Assembly: GCA_021811615.1 (NCBI GenBank)
Contig: JAJZNW010000001.1
Span: 29,794 to 93,793 of the forward strand
DNA: 64,000 nt
Reading direction: 5' to 3'
Origin: Bacteroidota bacterium
GTDB lineage: Bacteria > Bacteroidota > Ignavibacteria > Kryptoniales > JAKASW01
The notes below the pieces were generated by a model that saw only the letters and a program-made list of their open reading frames with translations, did no database searches and was not told the origin of the DNA. The stretch's first letter is position 1. Every line of letters begins with the position of its first letter. A program made the position numbers and the translations under genes. This document shows, piece after piece, positions 10,211-18,928 of the stretch.

Positions 10211-10519
10211 CTATCCAGACAACTCGTCCGTCAGCTCTTTAGCTTTTGACTTTCCTTCTTTCAGAACTCTTTTCCCCTTGGATGTGATGACGTAATATTT
10301 GCGGATCTTTCCCGCCACGGTTTGTTTTGTCATTTTGAGATAGCCCTGCCGGACGAGCGAGTGGAACATTGGGTAGAGAGTTCCGAACGACATTTCGTAT
10401 CCATGTCTCTTCAGCTCGTTCCTGAATCCCTGACCGAATATGGGCGATTGATCGGCATGGTGAAGAATATGAAGCTTCACGAAGCCGAGTAAGAGGTCCT
10501 TCAGCAGCCTGTCGTCCAT
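10211..10519 (-). CDS. PadR-family transcriptional regulator
   Basis: A 102-residue winged-helix protein of the short PadR type: N-terminal LLLGFVKLHILHHADQSPIFGQGF, the recognition region SFGTLYPMFHSLVRQGYL, and a wing with KYYVITSKGKRVL. PadR proteins are usually repressors released by small phenolic or hydrophobic compounds, and commonly control a divergent transporter gene. AAGGA lies about eight bases before the ATG. The gene is divergent from the porin gene, with a perfect 16-bp palindrome in the gap that is a natural candidate operator. The effector cannot be predicted. Confidence 0.93.
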   Translation of the reverse strand: MDDRLLKDLLLGFVKLHILHHADQSPIFGQGFRNELKRHGYEMSFGTLYPMFHSLVRQGYLKMTKQTVAGKIRKYYVITSKGKRVLKEGKSKAKELTDELSG

Positions 10520-10570
10520 TGAATTGTCCTTGCTGATGGTTCTCAGGATATTGTGGTCAGATCACGGAAC

Positions 10571-10607
10571 GAATCGATATCGATTCTCGTTATCGAGCTT
10601 AGATAAC
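10571..10607. promoter_or_regulatory. candidate PadR operator: two inverted repeats in the divergent gap
   Basis: Bases 10571-10586 read GAATCGATATCGATTC, a perfect 16-bp palindrome. A second inverted repeat, GTTATC-7 nt-GATAAC, occupies 10589-10607. Both sit between the PadR start (10519) and the porin start (10618). Dyad sites with an ATCGAT-type core are consistent with the dimeric winged-helix PadR fold. Autoregulation and control of the porin gene is inferred from position. Confidence 0.55.
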
Positions 10608-10617
10608 AGAACAGGGA

Positions 10618-11925
10618 GTGCCGGAAATTCGTTCCGCAATATTAAGGCCGTTGATCGTCAAAGCCAATAGCTCTATTTGCACGGTTGTATCTATCCTTCT
10701 GTTCTGTTTCTCGGTGGCGTATGCACGAACTGGTACGGGCACGCCATCCGGAGATGCTCCGGTCAAGACGACCGACTTTACCGCGAGTGTCGCTGATCGC
10801 ACGCCGTTCAATAACGAAGCCACCGGGAGTTGGGGAGGAGTGCGAGACGGGCTGGCAGGCAGGGGAATCTCCCTCTCGGGATCGATTGTGCTCGAAGGTT
10901 TCAATAACTTCATGGGAGGGGTTCGGAGCGGTGAAGTTGTCGGTGCATCCACAATCGATTTAAGTGTCGGGCTCGACGCGGAAAAGCTCCTCGGCATCGC
11001 GGGGGGAGAGCTCTATGCCGATCTCGAGGACCACGCGGGCCAGGATCCTTCCAACGCAATTGCCGGAGATCTCCAGGTCTTCGACAAGCTGAACTCGCCG
11101 CCATACTTACAGCTCTTCGAGTTCTGGTATCAGCAGCTGCTCTTCAACGGCGCGCTTCGCGTCAAGGTCGGAAAGATAGACGCGAATTCCGAGTTCAGCG
11201 TGGTCGACTACGGCCTGCCGTTTCTCAGCAGCTCGACACAGGTCAGTCCGACGGTTTTTCTTTTTCCAACGACTCCCGACCCGATGCCTGCGGTTAACCT
11301 TTTCTTCACCCCGAGCCGGTCCTTTTATACCAGCGTCGGCGCATTCTACGGAAACAGGTCGGACAGATTCGGCGACTTCATTGGCAATCCGGAGTTCAAC
11401 CAGCTGAGCAGATACGGCGGGTTCTTCATCATCGAATCGGGATTCAGCTGGCGCAGTTCTTTCATATCGCCGTTTGCCGGAAATCTGAAAGTGGGCGCCT
11501 GGGGACATGACGGCACCTTTCTGCGGCTTGATAATACGATGCAAACTGGTACAGGTGGTATCTACGCGATAATCGATCAGACAATCTTCGGACATAATAG
11601 CTCGCGTCCGATTCGGACATTTCTTGAATACGGCCTTACTCAGCAAACGATCAACCCGGTCTATGAACATTACGGTGCGGGATTTACCTGGACGGGTCTG
11701 CTCGCGAGCAGGCCCGCGGACATTGCAGGACTTACCGCTCAGTACGCTGCCATCGGCCCTGAGGCTGGCCTGCGGTACGATTATGAACTCGCCTTCGAAA
11801 CTTTCTACACACTCAAAGCATTCCGCTGGGGCTCTATAATGCCGGACCTTCAATACATAGTTCACCCGGGCGGGACGTACCGGAATGCACTGGTGGCTAC
11901 CGTTCACCTCTCGGTTCATCTCTGA
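10618..11925 (+). CDS. OprB-family carbohydrate-selective porin
   Basis: A 435-residue outer-membrane porin. The N-terminus contains a signal sequence (CTVVSILLFCFSVAYA). The mature protein starts with the OprB signature pattern around GSWGGVRDGLAGRGISLSGS, then amphipathic strands with aromatic girdles, for example LYADLEDHAG and LRVKVGKIDANSEFS, and a last strand ending in L. OprB porins admit sugars or other small solutes; the solute here is unknown. The start is uncertain: the GTG at 10618 has purines directly against it, and a TTG at 10651 with upstream AAGG is an alternative that still keeps the signal sequence. The divergent PadR regulator and the NRAMP carrier downstream suggest a small uptake unit. 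Confidence 0.87.
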   Translation: MPEIRSAILRPLIVKANSSICTVVSILLFCFSVAYARTGTGTPSGDAPVKTTDFTASVADRTPFNNEATGSWGGVRDGLAGRGISLSGSIVLEGFNNFMGGVRSGEVVGASTIDLSVGLDAEKLLGIAGGELYADLEDHAGQDPSNAIAGDLQVFDKLNSPPYLQLFEFWYQQLLFNGALRVKVGKIDANSEFSVVDYGLPFLSSSTQVSPTVFLFPTTPDPMPAVNLFFTPSRSFYTSVGAFYGNRSDRFGDFIGNPEFNQLSRYGGFFIIESGFSWRSSFISPFAGNLKVGAWGHDGTFLRLDNTMQTGTGGIYAIIDQTIFGHNSSRPIRTFLEYGLTQQTINPVYEHYGAGFTWTGLLASRPADIAGLTAQYAAIGPEAGLRYDYELAFETFYTLKAFRWGSIMPDLQYIVHPGGTYRNALVATVHLSVHL

Positions 11926-12118
11926 GATTCAGGTAGTGCGGGAAGAATTCCTCCCGCGAGAGGTGAGAAGATATAGGTCCCTCATTCGTGTCTCTTCCCG
12001 TTCGCTTATGAAGTTCCAGCTTGAAAATATGGTTTAGTTGTCGCATCTTATTTAGACCAAGTATAAACAATGAGTAAAACAGGCAAATTTCAAGCAAAAA
12101 GCACCTTTGGAGATGTAA

Positions 12119-13309
12119 GTGAGTCAAGTCATCGAAGATAGAAGGACCTCGTCAAGAATTTGGGAACTGTTAAGGATATGGGGACCGGCATGGCTGGTCA
12201 TGATAGCGGACGTGGATGCCGCCAGCGTCATAACCGCGGCTGAGAGCGGGGCAGTCTACGGAACGAAACTAATCTGGTTCCTGCTGGTGCTCATCGTGCC
12301 GCTATACATAATACAGGAAGTCGCCGGAAGAGTCGGTGCCGTGACCAACAAGGGTCTCGGTGAGCTGATAAGGGAGAACTACAGCAGGAAGACCGCCGTT
12401 CTCGCTTCCGTACCGATGGCGCTGGTGGACATAATCAGTTACATCGTAGAATATACCGGCGCCGCGATAGGCTTCGAGATCCTCGGTGTACCACCACAGG
12501 TGTCGGTTCCGATAATATTCATTGCCCACGTGCTTCTGGTTTACAAAAGGAAATACGTCCAGGCTGAGAGGCCGCTTCTCGTAATCTCGATTGTCTTCTC
12601 GCTGGCTTGTGTCGCGTCTGCGTTTCTCACTGCAAGAAAAGGAGTCGAGTTCACTCCGTTCTATTTTTCGAGTTCTCCCAACTTCTTCTTCCTATTGGCG
12701 GCTAACGTCGGGGCGGTTATCATGCCCTTCATGCTCTTCTACCAGGCATCGGCTACGGCGGAGAAGGGTATCACTTCGAAGAGTCTGTGGGCGGTAAGAC
12801 TCGAAACCGGGATAGGCGCCGCAGTCTCGGAGATACTCATGGTCGCGATAGCGATTGCGGCGATCGGTGTCTCGGCGGACTCATTGAAGTTCGCCTCCCC
12901 CGTCATCCTCTCGAAAGCTCTCTCCGGGATCGCCGGCAAATTCGCGCCCGATGTATTTGCACTCGGTCTTATCGCCGCATCTTTCATCGCCCTTATCGTG
13001 ATTTCTCTGGGAAGCAGCTGGGGGGTCACCGAGGCGATGGGATGGGGGAGGCAAAACTGGTTTAAGGTATATCTTATCGAATCAATTCCTGCCGTAATCA
13101 TCCCGATGATTACACTGAACCTGATCAACCTTGCGTTGAGCCTGATGGTACTTCAAATCGTCGTGCTCGTGGGCCCGTCAATAATACTCGGATTTATTTC
13201 TTCGAATAAGAAGCTCATGGGGAAACATTCCCTCTCCGGGTCGAACAAGGTCCTGTACTGGACTTTCCTTGTCCTCATTTTTGCAACCGGAGTCATCAGT
13301 ATCTTGTAG
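12119..13309 (+). CDS. NRAMP-superfamily transporter with altered metal-site motifs
   Basis: A 396-residue multi-helix inner-membrane carrier of the NRAMP (SLC11) type. The GTG start is supported by GGAG six bases upstream. The opening GPAWLVMIADVDAASVITAAESGAVYG aligns with the first helix of MntH, but the canonical DPGN becomes DAAS (Asp33 kept, Asn to Ser36). In helix 6 the MPH motif reads MPF (Met202 kept, His to Phe204). Family members normally co-transport Mn2+ or Fe2+ with protons; altered members have been linked to other ions. The substrate is therefore open. It follows the OprB porin by about 190 bases on the same strand. Confidence 0.88.
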   Translation: MSQVIEDRRTSSRIWELLRIWGPAWLVMIADVDAASVITAAESGAVYGTKLIWFLLVLIVPLYIIQEVAGRVGAVTNKGLGELIRENYSRKTAVLASVPMALVDIISYIVEYTGAAIGFEILGVPPQVSVPIIFIAHVLLVYKRKYVQAERPLLVISIVFSLACVASAFLTARKGVEFTPFYFSSSPNFFFLLAANVGAVIMPFMLFYQASATAEKGITSKSLWAVRLETGIGAAVSEILMVAIAIAAIGVSADSLKFASPVILSKALSGIAGKFAPDVFALGLIAASFIALIVISLGSSWGVTEAMGWGRQNWFKVYLIESIPAVIIPMITLNLINLALSLMVLQIVVLVGPSIILGFISSNKKLMGKHSLSGSNKVLYWTFLVLIFATGVISIL

Positions 13310-13336
13310 TTGACAAGTGTGTTACATTGAACCGTC

Positions 13337-14059
13337 ATGAAGCCTCGATCTCCAGACTACGGTACCGACGGCGATCCGAAAGCCATGCCTATCTCGTTCC
13401 TCGCGTTCGTTGTCGTTGATGCGATCCTTTTCCTGCTCCATTCGGAAATCCTCAGAGTGCTGGCATACCTGGTACTGGCATCCGGGATAGTCTTCCTCTC
13501 TTTTGTCCTCTGGCACTTGCTTTACGTCAGGTTCGGCAAGCTACGTCACCGGGATGCTCTTCTGTCGCTTGTGGAATGGAAGGGGAATGAGAACGTGCTC
13601 GACGTCGGGACGGGACGCGGATTGCTCCTTATCGGGGCGGCGAAGAAGCTGCGGGAAGGTAAGGCCGTCGGCATAGACATATGGCGAAAACAGGACATGG
13701 TCGGCAACGGACCTGACGGAGTTTTGCTCAACGCGAAGCTGGAAGGGATCTCCGACAGAATAGAAGTCAGGGAAGAAGACATCAGGAAGACGTCGTTCCC
13801 GGCGGAGTATTTTGATGTTGTGCTCTCCAATCTCTGCCTGCACAATATATCGGGTAAAGAAGGAAGAGAGGCCGCATGCCGTGAGATCGCGCGAGTGCTG
13901 AAACCGGCGGGGATTGCGGTCATATCGGATGGGTTTCACACCCGGGATTATCTCGGCATTTTTATGAAGCAAGGTCTCGATGGGAAGATCATCAAAGGGA
14001 ACTTCCTGTCGAAGTCGTTCTGGCTCCACACGGTGTACGCCGTAAAGAGGGGACCGTGA
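13337..14059 (+). CDS. membrane-anchored class I SAM-dependent methyltransferase
   Basis: A 240-residue protein. Two hydrophobic segments near residues 18-60 (SFLAFVVVDAILFLL and VLAYLVLASGIVFLSFVLW) should tether it to the inner membrane. The rest is a Rossmann methyltransferase: motif I VLDVGTGRGLLLIG, an acidic residue at the end of strand 2 (AVGIDIW), and motif post-I/IV around FDVVLSNLCLHN. The fold is certain; the acceptor substrate is not identifiable. It begins 27 bases after the NRAMP stop, so the two may be co-transcribed. No strong ribosome site is visible. Confidence 0.85.
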   Translation: MKPRSPDYGTDGDPKAMPISFLAFVVVDAILFLLHSEILRVLAYLVLASGIVFLSFVLWHLLYVRFGKLRHRDALLSLVEWKGNENVLDVGTGRGLLLIGAAKKLREGKAVGIDIWRKQDMVGNGPDGVLLNAKLEGISDRIEVREEDIRKTSFPAEYFDVVLSNLCLHNISGKEGREAACREIARVLKPAGIAVISDGFHTRDYLGIFMKQGLDGKIIKGNFLSKSFWLHTVYAVKRGP

Positions 14060-14151
14060 GAACCGTCAGGTGACCAAACCGACCACGCGACGACTCCGGG
14101 CGGGCGGGTATAGTAGACTCCCGACCGTCCTCTGAAATGCTGGAATACAGT

Positions 14152-15018
14152 TTAGATCTTCTCAGCGAAGACCATTCGCTCGACAGGAGTCGACTTCAGA
14201 TTGCGCCCGGAAGGTTTCAGAAATCCGTCGGCGAGTTCGTCGTAACCTTTATCCTCGATTATTTTCCATCTGAAATCCCCGAGGTACGCCGGGAGCATGA
14301 CAGGATCGAAAGCGGAATGCCATATTCCACCCCGAACGAATCTTTTGTACCCGCTCTCCCAACCGTAGAGAGCTTTCCCATCGAAGAAGTCCTTCCGAAC
14401 ATAAGTGAAAGCAATGAGACTCCCCTTCGCGGCGTTCGAAAGAAAACCAAAGACTTCATCTATTCCTTTCCCGGTAAGGTACTGAGTTACGGCCTCCATA
14501 ATGAAGAAGGTTCGTCTGCCCGCCGAGTACCCTTGCGACGCGAGCGCAGAGGTAAGATCTTCGCGATCGAAATCCATCGGCACGAATTTCACATTGGCCG
14601 GAATTGTTCCAAGTGCACTCCTAAGTCTGGCCTCCTTTAACCCTATATTCTCAGGCTGATCTAGCTCCCAAATCGGTATGTCCGATAAAGAAGAGAGTCT
14701 GAAGTCCCTCGTATCGAATCCGGCGCCGAGGTTTACCACCGCTTCGATGTTTCCGGCTGAGGCAGCCAGTCTGTCGTCGATGTAACGTTTCCTGCAAAGG
14801 AGACCTCCCCAAATTCCGGGCTGGGTTTTGTCGCTGAGACCTATGATCCAATCCCTCATTTGTGATGACTTCAAGAGTCTTACGAAAATTTTAGAACTCA
14901 AGGGGAGCATATGATACGCGAGGTCGTCATCGATTACTCGCAGGCTCTTCTGGTAGTATTGTTCGATCGCGATAAGTGCTATCGGGCCGATGCTGGTCTT
15001 TGCTGACGCTTCTGACAT
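14152..15018 (-). CDS. leucine-carboxyl-methyltransferase-like SAM methyltransferase
   Basis: A 288-residue protein of the LCM/Ppm1-like methyltransferase family, many members of which act on secondary metabolites or small carboxylates. Visible features are the SAM-binding block VVNLGAGFDTRDFRL, an acidic strand-2 end in WELDQPENI, the FVPMDFDREDL segment typical of the family, and FIMEAVTQYLT for the active-site strand. It is the only minus-strand gene between 10.6 kb and the right end, and converges with the preceding methyltransferase gene. There is no obvious ribosome site. The substrate is unknown. Confidence 0.87.
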   Translation of the reverse strand: MSEASAKTSIGPIALIAIEQYYQKSLRVIDDDLAYHMLPLSSKIFVRLLKSSQMRDWIIGLSDKTQPGIWGGLLCRKRYIDDRLAASAGNIEAVVNLGAGFDTRDFRLSSLSDIPIWELDQPENIGLKEARLRSALGTIPANVKFVPMDFDREDLTSALASQGYSAGRRTFFIMEAVTQYLTGKGIDEVFGFLSNAAKGSLIAFTYVRKDFFDGKALYGWESGYKRFVRGGIWHSAFDPVMLPAYLGDFRWKIIEDKGYDELADGFLKPSGRNLKSTPVERMVFAEKI

Positions 15019-15312
15019 GAAGTAAATTTAAAGCCGTTTGTGAAAATCTGCCAGGCAAGGGATTCGTGAAACGCGCCGTGGAAGCCCTGTCAACTGCCCG
15101 GGCCGTTCAGTCTCGATCATTTCTCTTTTCGGCAAGACGATTGGAACTCTGTAGAGCGCGTCTTCATACCGGGGGGCTCACTCGTCGGGTTGTGAAGTGG
15201 AGAAGATTGAAAAATAATCCGAACCTGACCTGTTACCGCGGTGCGTCACTTGTTGTCATATCCATTGAGCCGAAAATATCGGCTAAACCGAATACAAACC
15301 AAGGAGAAAAAA

Positions 15313-15684
15313 ATGGGCGAAACAATCGGACCCTTGACGGGCTTTTTAGCGGTCCTGCTGATTTTCGGAGGAATTCCCGCCGCATTGGTCGTGGCCTACT
15401 CTTTCAGCCGGAAGGCCAGACACGCCGAAAGGCTTGCCATGATCGAAAAGGGGGTCGACCCCTCGACTTTCATGAACGAAGAAACCTCCTCGAACACCGC
15501 CCTGATGTGGGGCATGCTCATACTCGGAGTTGGACTGGGATCGTTCCTGGGCTATATTCTCTCCGTGTTCACTTCGATGTCACAGCAATATCTCATGCCG
15601 GCATTATCGCTGATATTCGGAGGACTCGGGCTGGTTGGATTCTTCATCTACCGAAACAAGAGCGAGGCTAAAAAAGCTGCTTAA
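15313..15684 (+). CDS. DUF6249-like small membrane protein
   Basis: A 123-residue protein starting at ATG 15313, with AAGGAG about six bases upstream; the track start at 15241 lacks this. An N-terminal helix (FLAVLLIFGGIPAALVVAYSF) is followed by the basic segment RKARHAERLAMIEKGVDPSTF, typical of small membrane proteins encoded beside ECF sigma genes, then two more helices. Its stop overlaps the sigma-factor start (TAATG), so translation is probably coupled. A role in sigma control or in sensing membrane state is inferred from position only. Confidence 0.82.
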   Translation: MGETIGPLTGFLAVLLIFGGIPAALVVAYSFSRKARHAERLAMIEKGVDPSTFMNEETSSNTALMWGMLILGVGLGSFLGYILSVFTSMSQQYLMPALSLIFGGLGLVGFFIYRNKSEAKKAA

Positions 15685-16250
15685 TGGAAGAGCTCTATCT
15701 CCGTCTCGTTCTCGAAGGCGATGTGTCGAAGTTTTCATGGTTCATCGACAGGTACAAGAGGATGGCCTTTTCAATCGCCTATCGCATCGTGAACAACAGG
15801 GAGGACGCGGAGGAAGTGGTACAGGACGCCTTCCTGAAAGCGTTCAAGTCGTTGGGAAAATTCAGAAAGGGCTCGAAGTTCTCGACGTGGTTTTACCGCA
15901 TCGTCGTAAACACCGCGCTCACCAGAGTGCGCACCGAGACTCCGAAGCAAGAATCGTTCGACGAGACTGCCGCAGGAGACAAGCTTGTTGACGAGGTCGG
16001 GCCGGTGTATCGTGCACTCGATTTGTCAGAACAAATTAAGCTCATAAACGACGCGCTTGGCGAGATGAGCATGGACGACAGACTCCTTCTGACTCTGTAC
16101 TACCTGAATGAGAATTCAGTCGAAGAGATAACCGGGATAACCGGCATTGTCCGTGAAAGCGTGAAGATGAAACTGCACAGGGCAAGAGGGAAGCTGTACG
16201 TAATACTGAGAAGTAAGCTTAAGTCAGAAATTGACTGGGTGCTGAGATGA
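15684..16250 (+). CDS. ECF-type sigma-70 family RNA polymerase sigma factor
   Basis: A 188-residue sigma factor with region 2 (FIDRYKRMAFSIAYRIVNNREDAEEVVQDAFLKAFKSL, including the FSTWFYRIVVN block) and region 4 (MDDRLLLTLYYLNENSVEEIT, with VKMKLHRARGKL as recognition helix). It directs RNA polymerase to a specific promoter set, likely in response to an envelope signal. It shares TAATG with the upstream membrane protein and ATGA with the downstream one, so all three form a tight unit. Target promoters cannot be read from this window. Confidence 0.95.
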   Translation: MEELYLRLVLEGDVSKFSWFIDRYKRMAFSIAYRIVNNREDAEEVVQDAFLKAFKSLGKFRKGSKFSTWFYRIVVNTALTRVRTETPKQESFDETAAGDKLVDEVGPVYRALDLSEQIKLINDALGEMSMDDRLLLTLYYLNENSVEEITGITGIVRESVKMKLHRARGKLYVILRSKLKSEIDWVLR

Positions 16251-16648
16251 ATCATATTGAAAACGATGAAGAGACGAGAGAGATTCTGAGAAAGAGCCTC
16301 CTCGATCTGAGTGATCCCGAGTTCAATGCCGTGACCATGAAGAGGATTCTCCGCGAAAACAGGAAGCGTCGTATCTTGAGCAATCTTGCGACGAACCTCT
16401 TCATATTCGCCGTCATCGACACACTCATCCTGATGGCTGTTCGCGTGACCGGTCTTAGCGTATTCGAACTCTCTTACCGGGGCGTGAATTTCCTGAACCG
16501 GCTTCTGGGGCAAGCCGCTGAATTGAAGGAAGCAGTCGGTAATAATGGTATGGTAACATACCTGGTATTGTCGATAGGCGGGATTGCAGCATTACTCGCG
16601 ATCATAGAGTTGAAATTCAATTCGTCGGATAGGTTTGAACACCGTTGA
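16247..16648 (+). CDS. small membrane protein, probable anti-sigma factor
   Basis: A 133-residue protein whose ATG overlaps the sigma-factor stop (ATGA). The first 45 residues are charged and helical (RKSLLDLSDPEFNAVTMKRILREN). Two hydrophobic segments follow (LATNLFIFAVIDTLILMAV and MVTYLVLSIGGIAALLAII). A cytoplasmic charged head with membrane helices, made directly after a sigma factor, is the usual layout of an anti-sigma factor, but no zinc-binding HxxxCxxC is present. Function is inferred from context. Confidence 0.78.
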   Translation: MNHIENDEETREILRKSLLDLSDPEFNAVTMKRILRENRKRRILSNLATNLFIFAVIDTLILMAVRVTGLSVFELSYRGVNFLNRLLGQAAELKEAVGNNGMVTYLVLSIGGIAALLAIIELKFNSSDRFEHR

Positions 16649-16942
16649 CTGAATTGTGAGCTGAAATGAAAACGGAAACGAGTTATAGGAAGAGATCGAT
16701 AGTCCGGCATTTCATGAGGAGATTGAACCGCCCGGGGCGCAAATAAGGCAAAATCACGGGAGAGTTGTCCTTGAAATTTTAGGGGCAGTCTGCTAAATAT
16801 GATTCGCATCGGGGTGAAATGGCGAATCAGGTCTTCAATGCGACCGATTCCATATAAACAATGAATCGTCGCCCGGATACTCACGAGAGCGATTCGAAGC
16901 GCGAGAAGCACAGTCGTCAAACCATTAATAGCGGAGAGTTGC

Positions 16943-18178
16943 ATGAAAACTTTTACTCTTGCCCTGTTGGTCTCAATCCTTTCCTTTTTCGGAAGCGCCT
17001 TTCCACAGGTAACACAGCATGACTCGGCAATATTCGTCAAACCGACGAACGCATTCTTCGATTCCATCGAAACATCGCTGAACAGGTTCTATCAGAAAGG
17101 CGACACGAACGCCGAACCGAGGAAAGCCATCAGCGTCGATTTCAGCCAGTACGATGCTCCGAAATCCATCAGCGACTTCAAACAATACTGGCACAACCCG
17201 ACGATATCCCAGGGAAATACCGGCACATGCTGGGACTTTTCCACAACTTCCTTCCTCGAGTCCGAGGTATACCGCCTGACGGGACGTAAGATGAAGTTCT
17301 CGGAGATGTACACCGATTACTGGGAATATGTAAGGAAAGCGATGGGTTACGTCGAGACCAGAGGGAAATCGAAATTCGGCCCCGGATCCGAGGCGAACGC
17401 GGTACTCGTCGACTGGGAAAAATACGGCGTCGTCCCGGAGAAAGATTATACCGGACTGCTGAACGGCCAGCCGTTCTACGATGAAACGAAGATGTACAAT
17501 GAAATGTACTCCTACCTCCAGTCGGTGAAGGCGGAAAACGCCTGGAACCCGCCGATCGTGAAAAGCACCATCGAGTCCATTCTCGATCATTACATGGGAA
17601 CACCGCCGACGGAAATAAACGTCGACGGCAAGGAGATGACTCCGAAGGAATATCTCAAGGACGTTGTGAAGCTGAACCTGGACGACTACGTGTCGCTGGT
17701 ATCGTTCTCCGACCGTCCCTATTACGAATGGACCGAGTACAACGTTTCTGACAACTGGTGGCACAGCAAGGACTATTTCAATCTCCCGCTCAATGTCTTC
17801 ATGGAGGCAATCAACCACGCCGTTCGATCCGGATATACGATGGCTATTTGGGGAGACGTCAGCGAGCCGGGTATCTACGGAAACGCCGGTATAGCAGTTA
17901 TCCCGAGCTGGGACATCCCGTCTCAATACATCGATGCGAACGCGAGGATTTTCAGATTCTATAACCACACTACAACCGACGACCATGGTATGCACCTGAT
18001 CGGCTATACGGTTAAAGACGGAAAGACATGGTACCTGATAAAGGATTCCGATTCGGAATCGAGGAACAGCGACCATCCGGGATACGACTTCTTCAGCTCG
18101 GATTACGTGAAGTTGAAGATGCTCGGCATCATGCTTCCGAAGAGCGCAATTCCTGAGATCGTCAAGAAAATGAAGTGA
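16943..18178 (+). CDS. secreted C1-family (bleomycin-hydrolase-like) cysteine peptidase
   Basis: A 411-residue peptidase with a signal peptide (LALLVSILSFFGSAFPQ) and GGAGA before the ATG. The active-site Cys is in QGNTGTCWDFST (Cys96) preceded by the oxyanion Gln; the His is in DDHGMHLIGY (His348). Where papain-type enzymes have Asn in KNSW, this protein has IKDSDSES (Asp368). C1B peptidases trim peptides from the N-terminus; this one is exported, so it probably acts on proteins or peptides outside the cytoplasm. It ends in a good intrinsic terminator. The start lies about 290 bases after the sigma operon, in a gap where I see only a weak 26-codon ORF. Confidence 0.88.
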   Translation: MKTFTLALLVSILSFFGSAFPQVTQHDSAIFVKPTNAFFDSIETSLNRFYQKGDTNAEPRKAISVDFSQYDAPKSISDFKQYWHNPTISQGNTGTCWDFSTTSFLESEVYRLTGRKMKFSEMYTDYWEYVRKAMGYVETRGKSKFGPGSEANAVLVDWEKYGVVPEKDYTGLLNGQPFYDETKMYNEMYSYLQSVKAENAWNPPIVKSTIESILDHYMGTPPTEINVDGKEMTPKEYLKDVVKLNLDDYVSLVSFSDRPYYEWTEYNVSDNWWHSKDYFNLPLNVFMEAINHAVRSGYTMAIWGDVSEPGIYGNAGIAVIPSWDIPSQYIDANARIFRFYNHTTTDDHGMHLIGYTVKDGKTWYLIKDSDSESRNSDHPGYDFFSSDYVKLKMLGIMLPKSAIPEIVKKMK

Positions 18179-18193
18179 CCGTAATTCCAATAA

Positions 18194-18219
18194 GGGGGGC
18201 TTCGGCTCCCCCTTTTTTT
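18194..18219 (+). terminator. rho-independent terminator after the C1 peptidase
   Basis: A GGGGGGC stem closes over a TTCG tetraloop to GCTCCCC (one G-T wobble), followed directly by seven T residues. It lies 16 bases after the peptidase stop. Confidence 0.88.
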
Positions 18220-18321
18220 CACCCGCTCTCCTGGCAGAACTTCGTCCACTGATCAAGGTAAATTATATTTCCCTATCGATGTGCAAGGACGAATAAGTTC
18301 GATCAGAACAGGAGAACGATC

Positions 18322-18810
18322 ATGTTACCCGCGAACCAGGCGTTGAACGTATCGAGGATTGTCCAGCTGATGCTCTCTCCCGCTGTTATGATATCGGGGT
18401 GTGCGCTTCTGCTCATAAGTTCAAACGGCAGGTACACGACGGTCCTCGAGAGGATACGATTTATGATCGGCGAGAGAAGGCGCCTTCTGGCTATCGCTGC
18501 CGCCGGAGACACTGTCCCTGCAGGAAGTGTCAATCCGGACAGCGCCTGGCGGCAGATAAATTCTCTGAGTATCCGGCTGAAATATGTGAAGAGCTCTATA
18601 TTGAGCTATACAACGGCGATAAGCTTGTTCGTGGCCTCGTCCTTGCTGACGGGGATAGCGCTGGTCTCTGGAAGTACCATGGTCCAGTACGTTTCAACCG
18701 CAGCGTTCCTGGCCGGAATGCTGACGGTTTTTGTCGGCGCCGCGTTCGGCGTCATGGAGTCGAGGAAGGGATACAACATTGTCCAGCTCGAAATCAAAGA
18801 GGAGGAGTAA
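18322..18810 (+). CDS. DUF2721 membrane protein
   Basis: A 162-residue protein with AGGAG eight bases before the ATG. The N-terminal helix IVQLMLSPAVMISGCALLLISSNGRYTTVLERIRFM matches the conserved start of DUF2721 proteins. A charged cytoplasmic loop (GERRRLLAI) follows, then two further helices (YTTAISLFVASSLLTGIAL and AFLAGMLTVFVGAAFGVM). Function of the family is unknown. It stands alone between the terminator upstream and the next secreted gene. Confidence 0.85.
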   Translation: MLPANQALNVSRIVQLMLSPAVMISGCALLLISSNGRYTTVLERIRFMIGERRRLLAIAAAGDTVPAGSVNPDSAWRQINSLSIRLKYVKSSILSYTTAISLFVASSLLTGIALVSGSTMVQYVSTAAFLAGMLTVFVGAAFGVMESRKGYNIVQLEIKEEE

Positions 18811-18928
18811 TGCGAGAGAACGGCTGAGGGCGCGACTCATCTTCATGAGGTCCATTACCACATTTTAACGAAGTTTAATATCTTTATGCCGTTTGTCGAA
18901 TGACAAGAGGCAAACTCTGGAGGCTAAG

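Noticed and set aside
16664-16744. 26-codon ORF after the anti-sigma-like gene (MKTETSYRKRS...)
   Set aside because: Too short, with no clear ribosome site and no conserved feature that I can see.
16973-18256. 427-aa minus-strand ORF opposite the C1 peptidase
   Set aside because: The plus strand has the Cys/His active-site motifs, and the ORF would run through the terminator; shadow frame.
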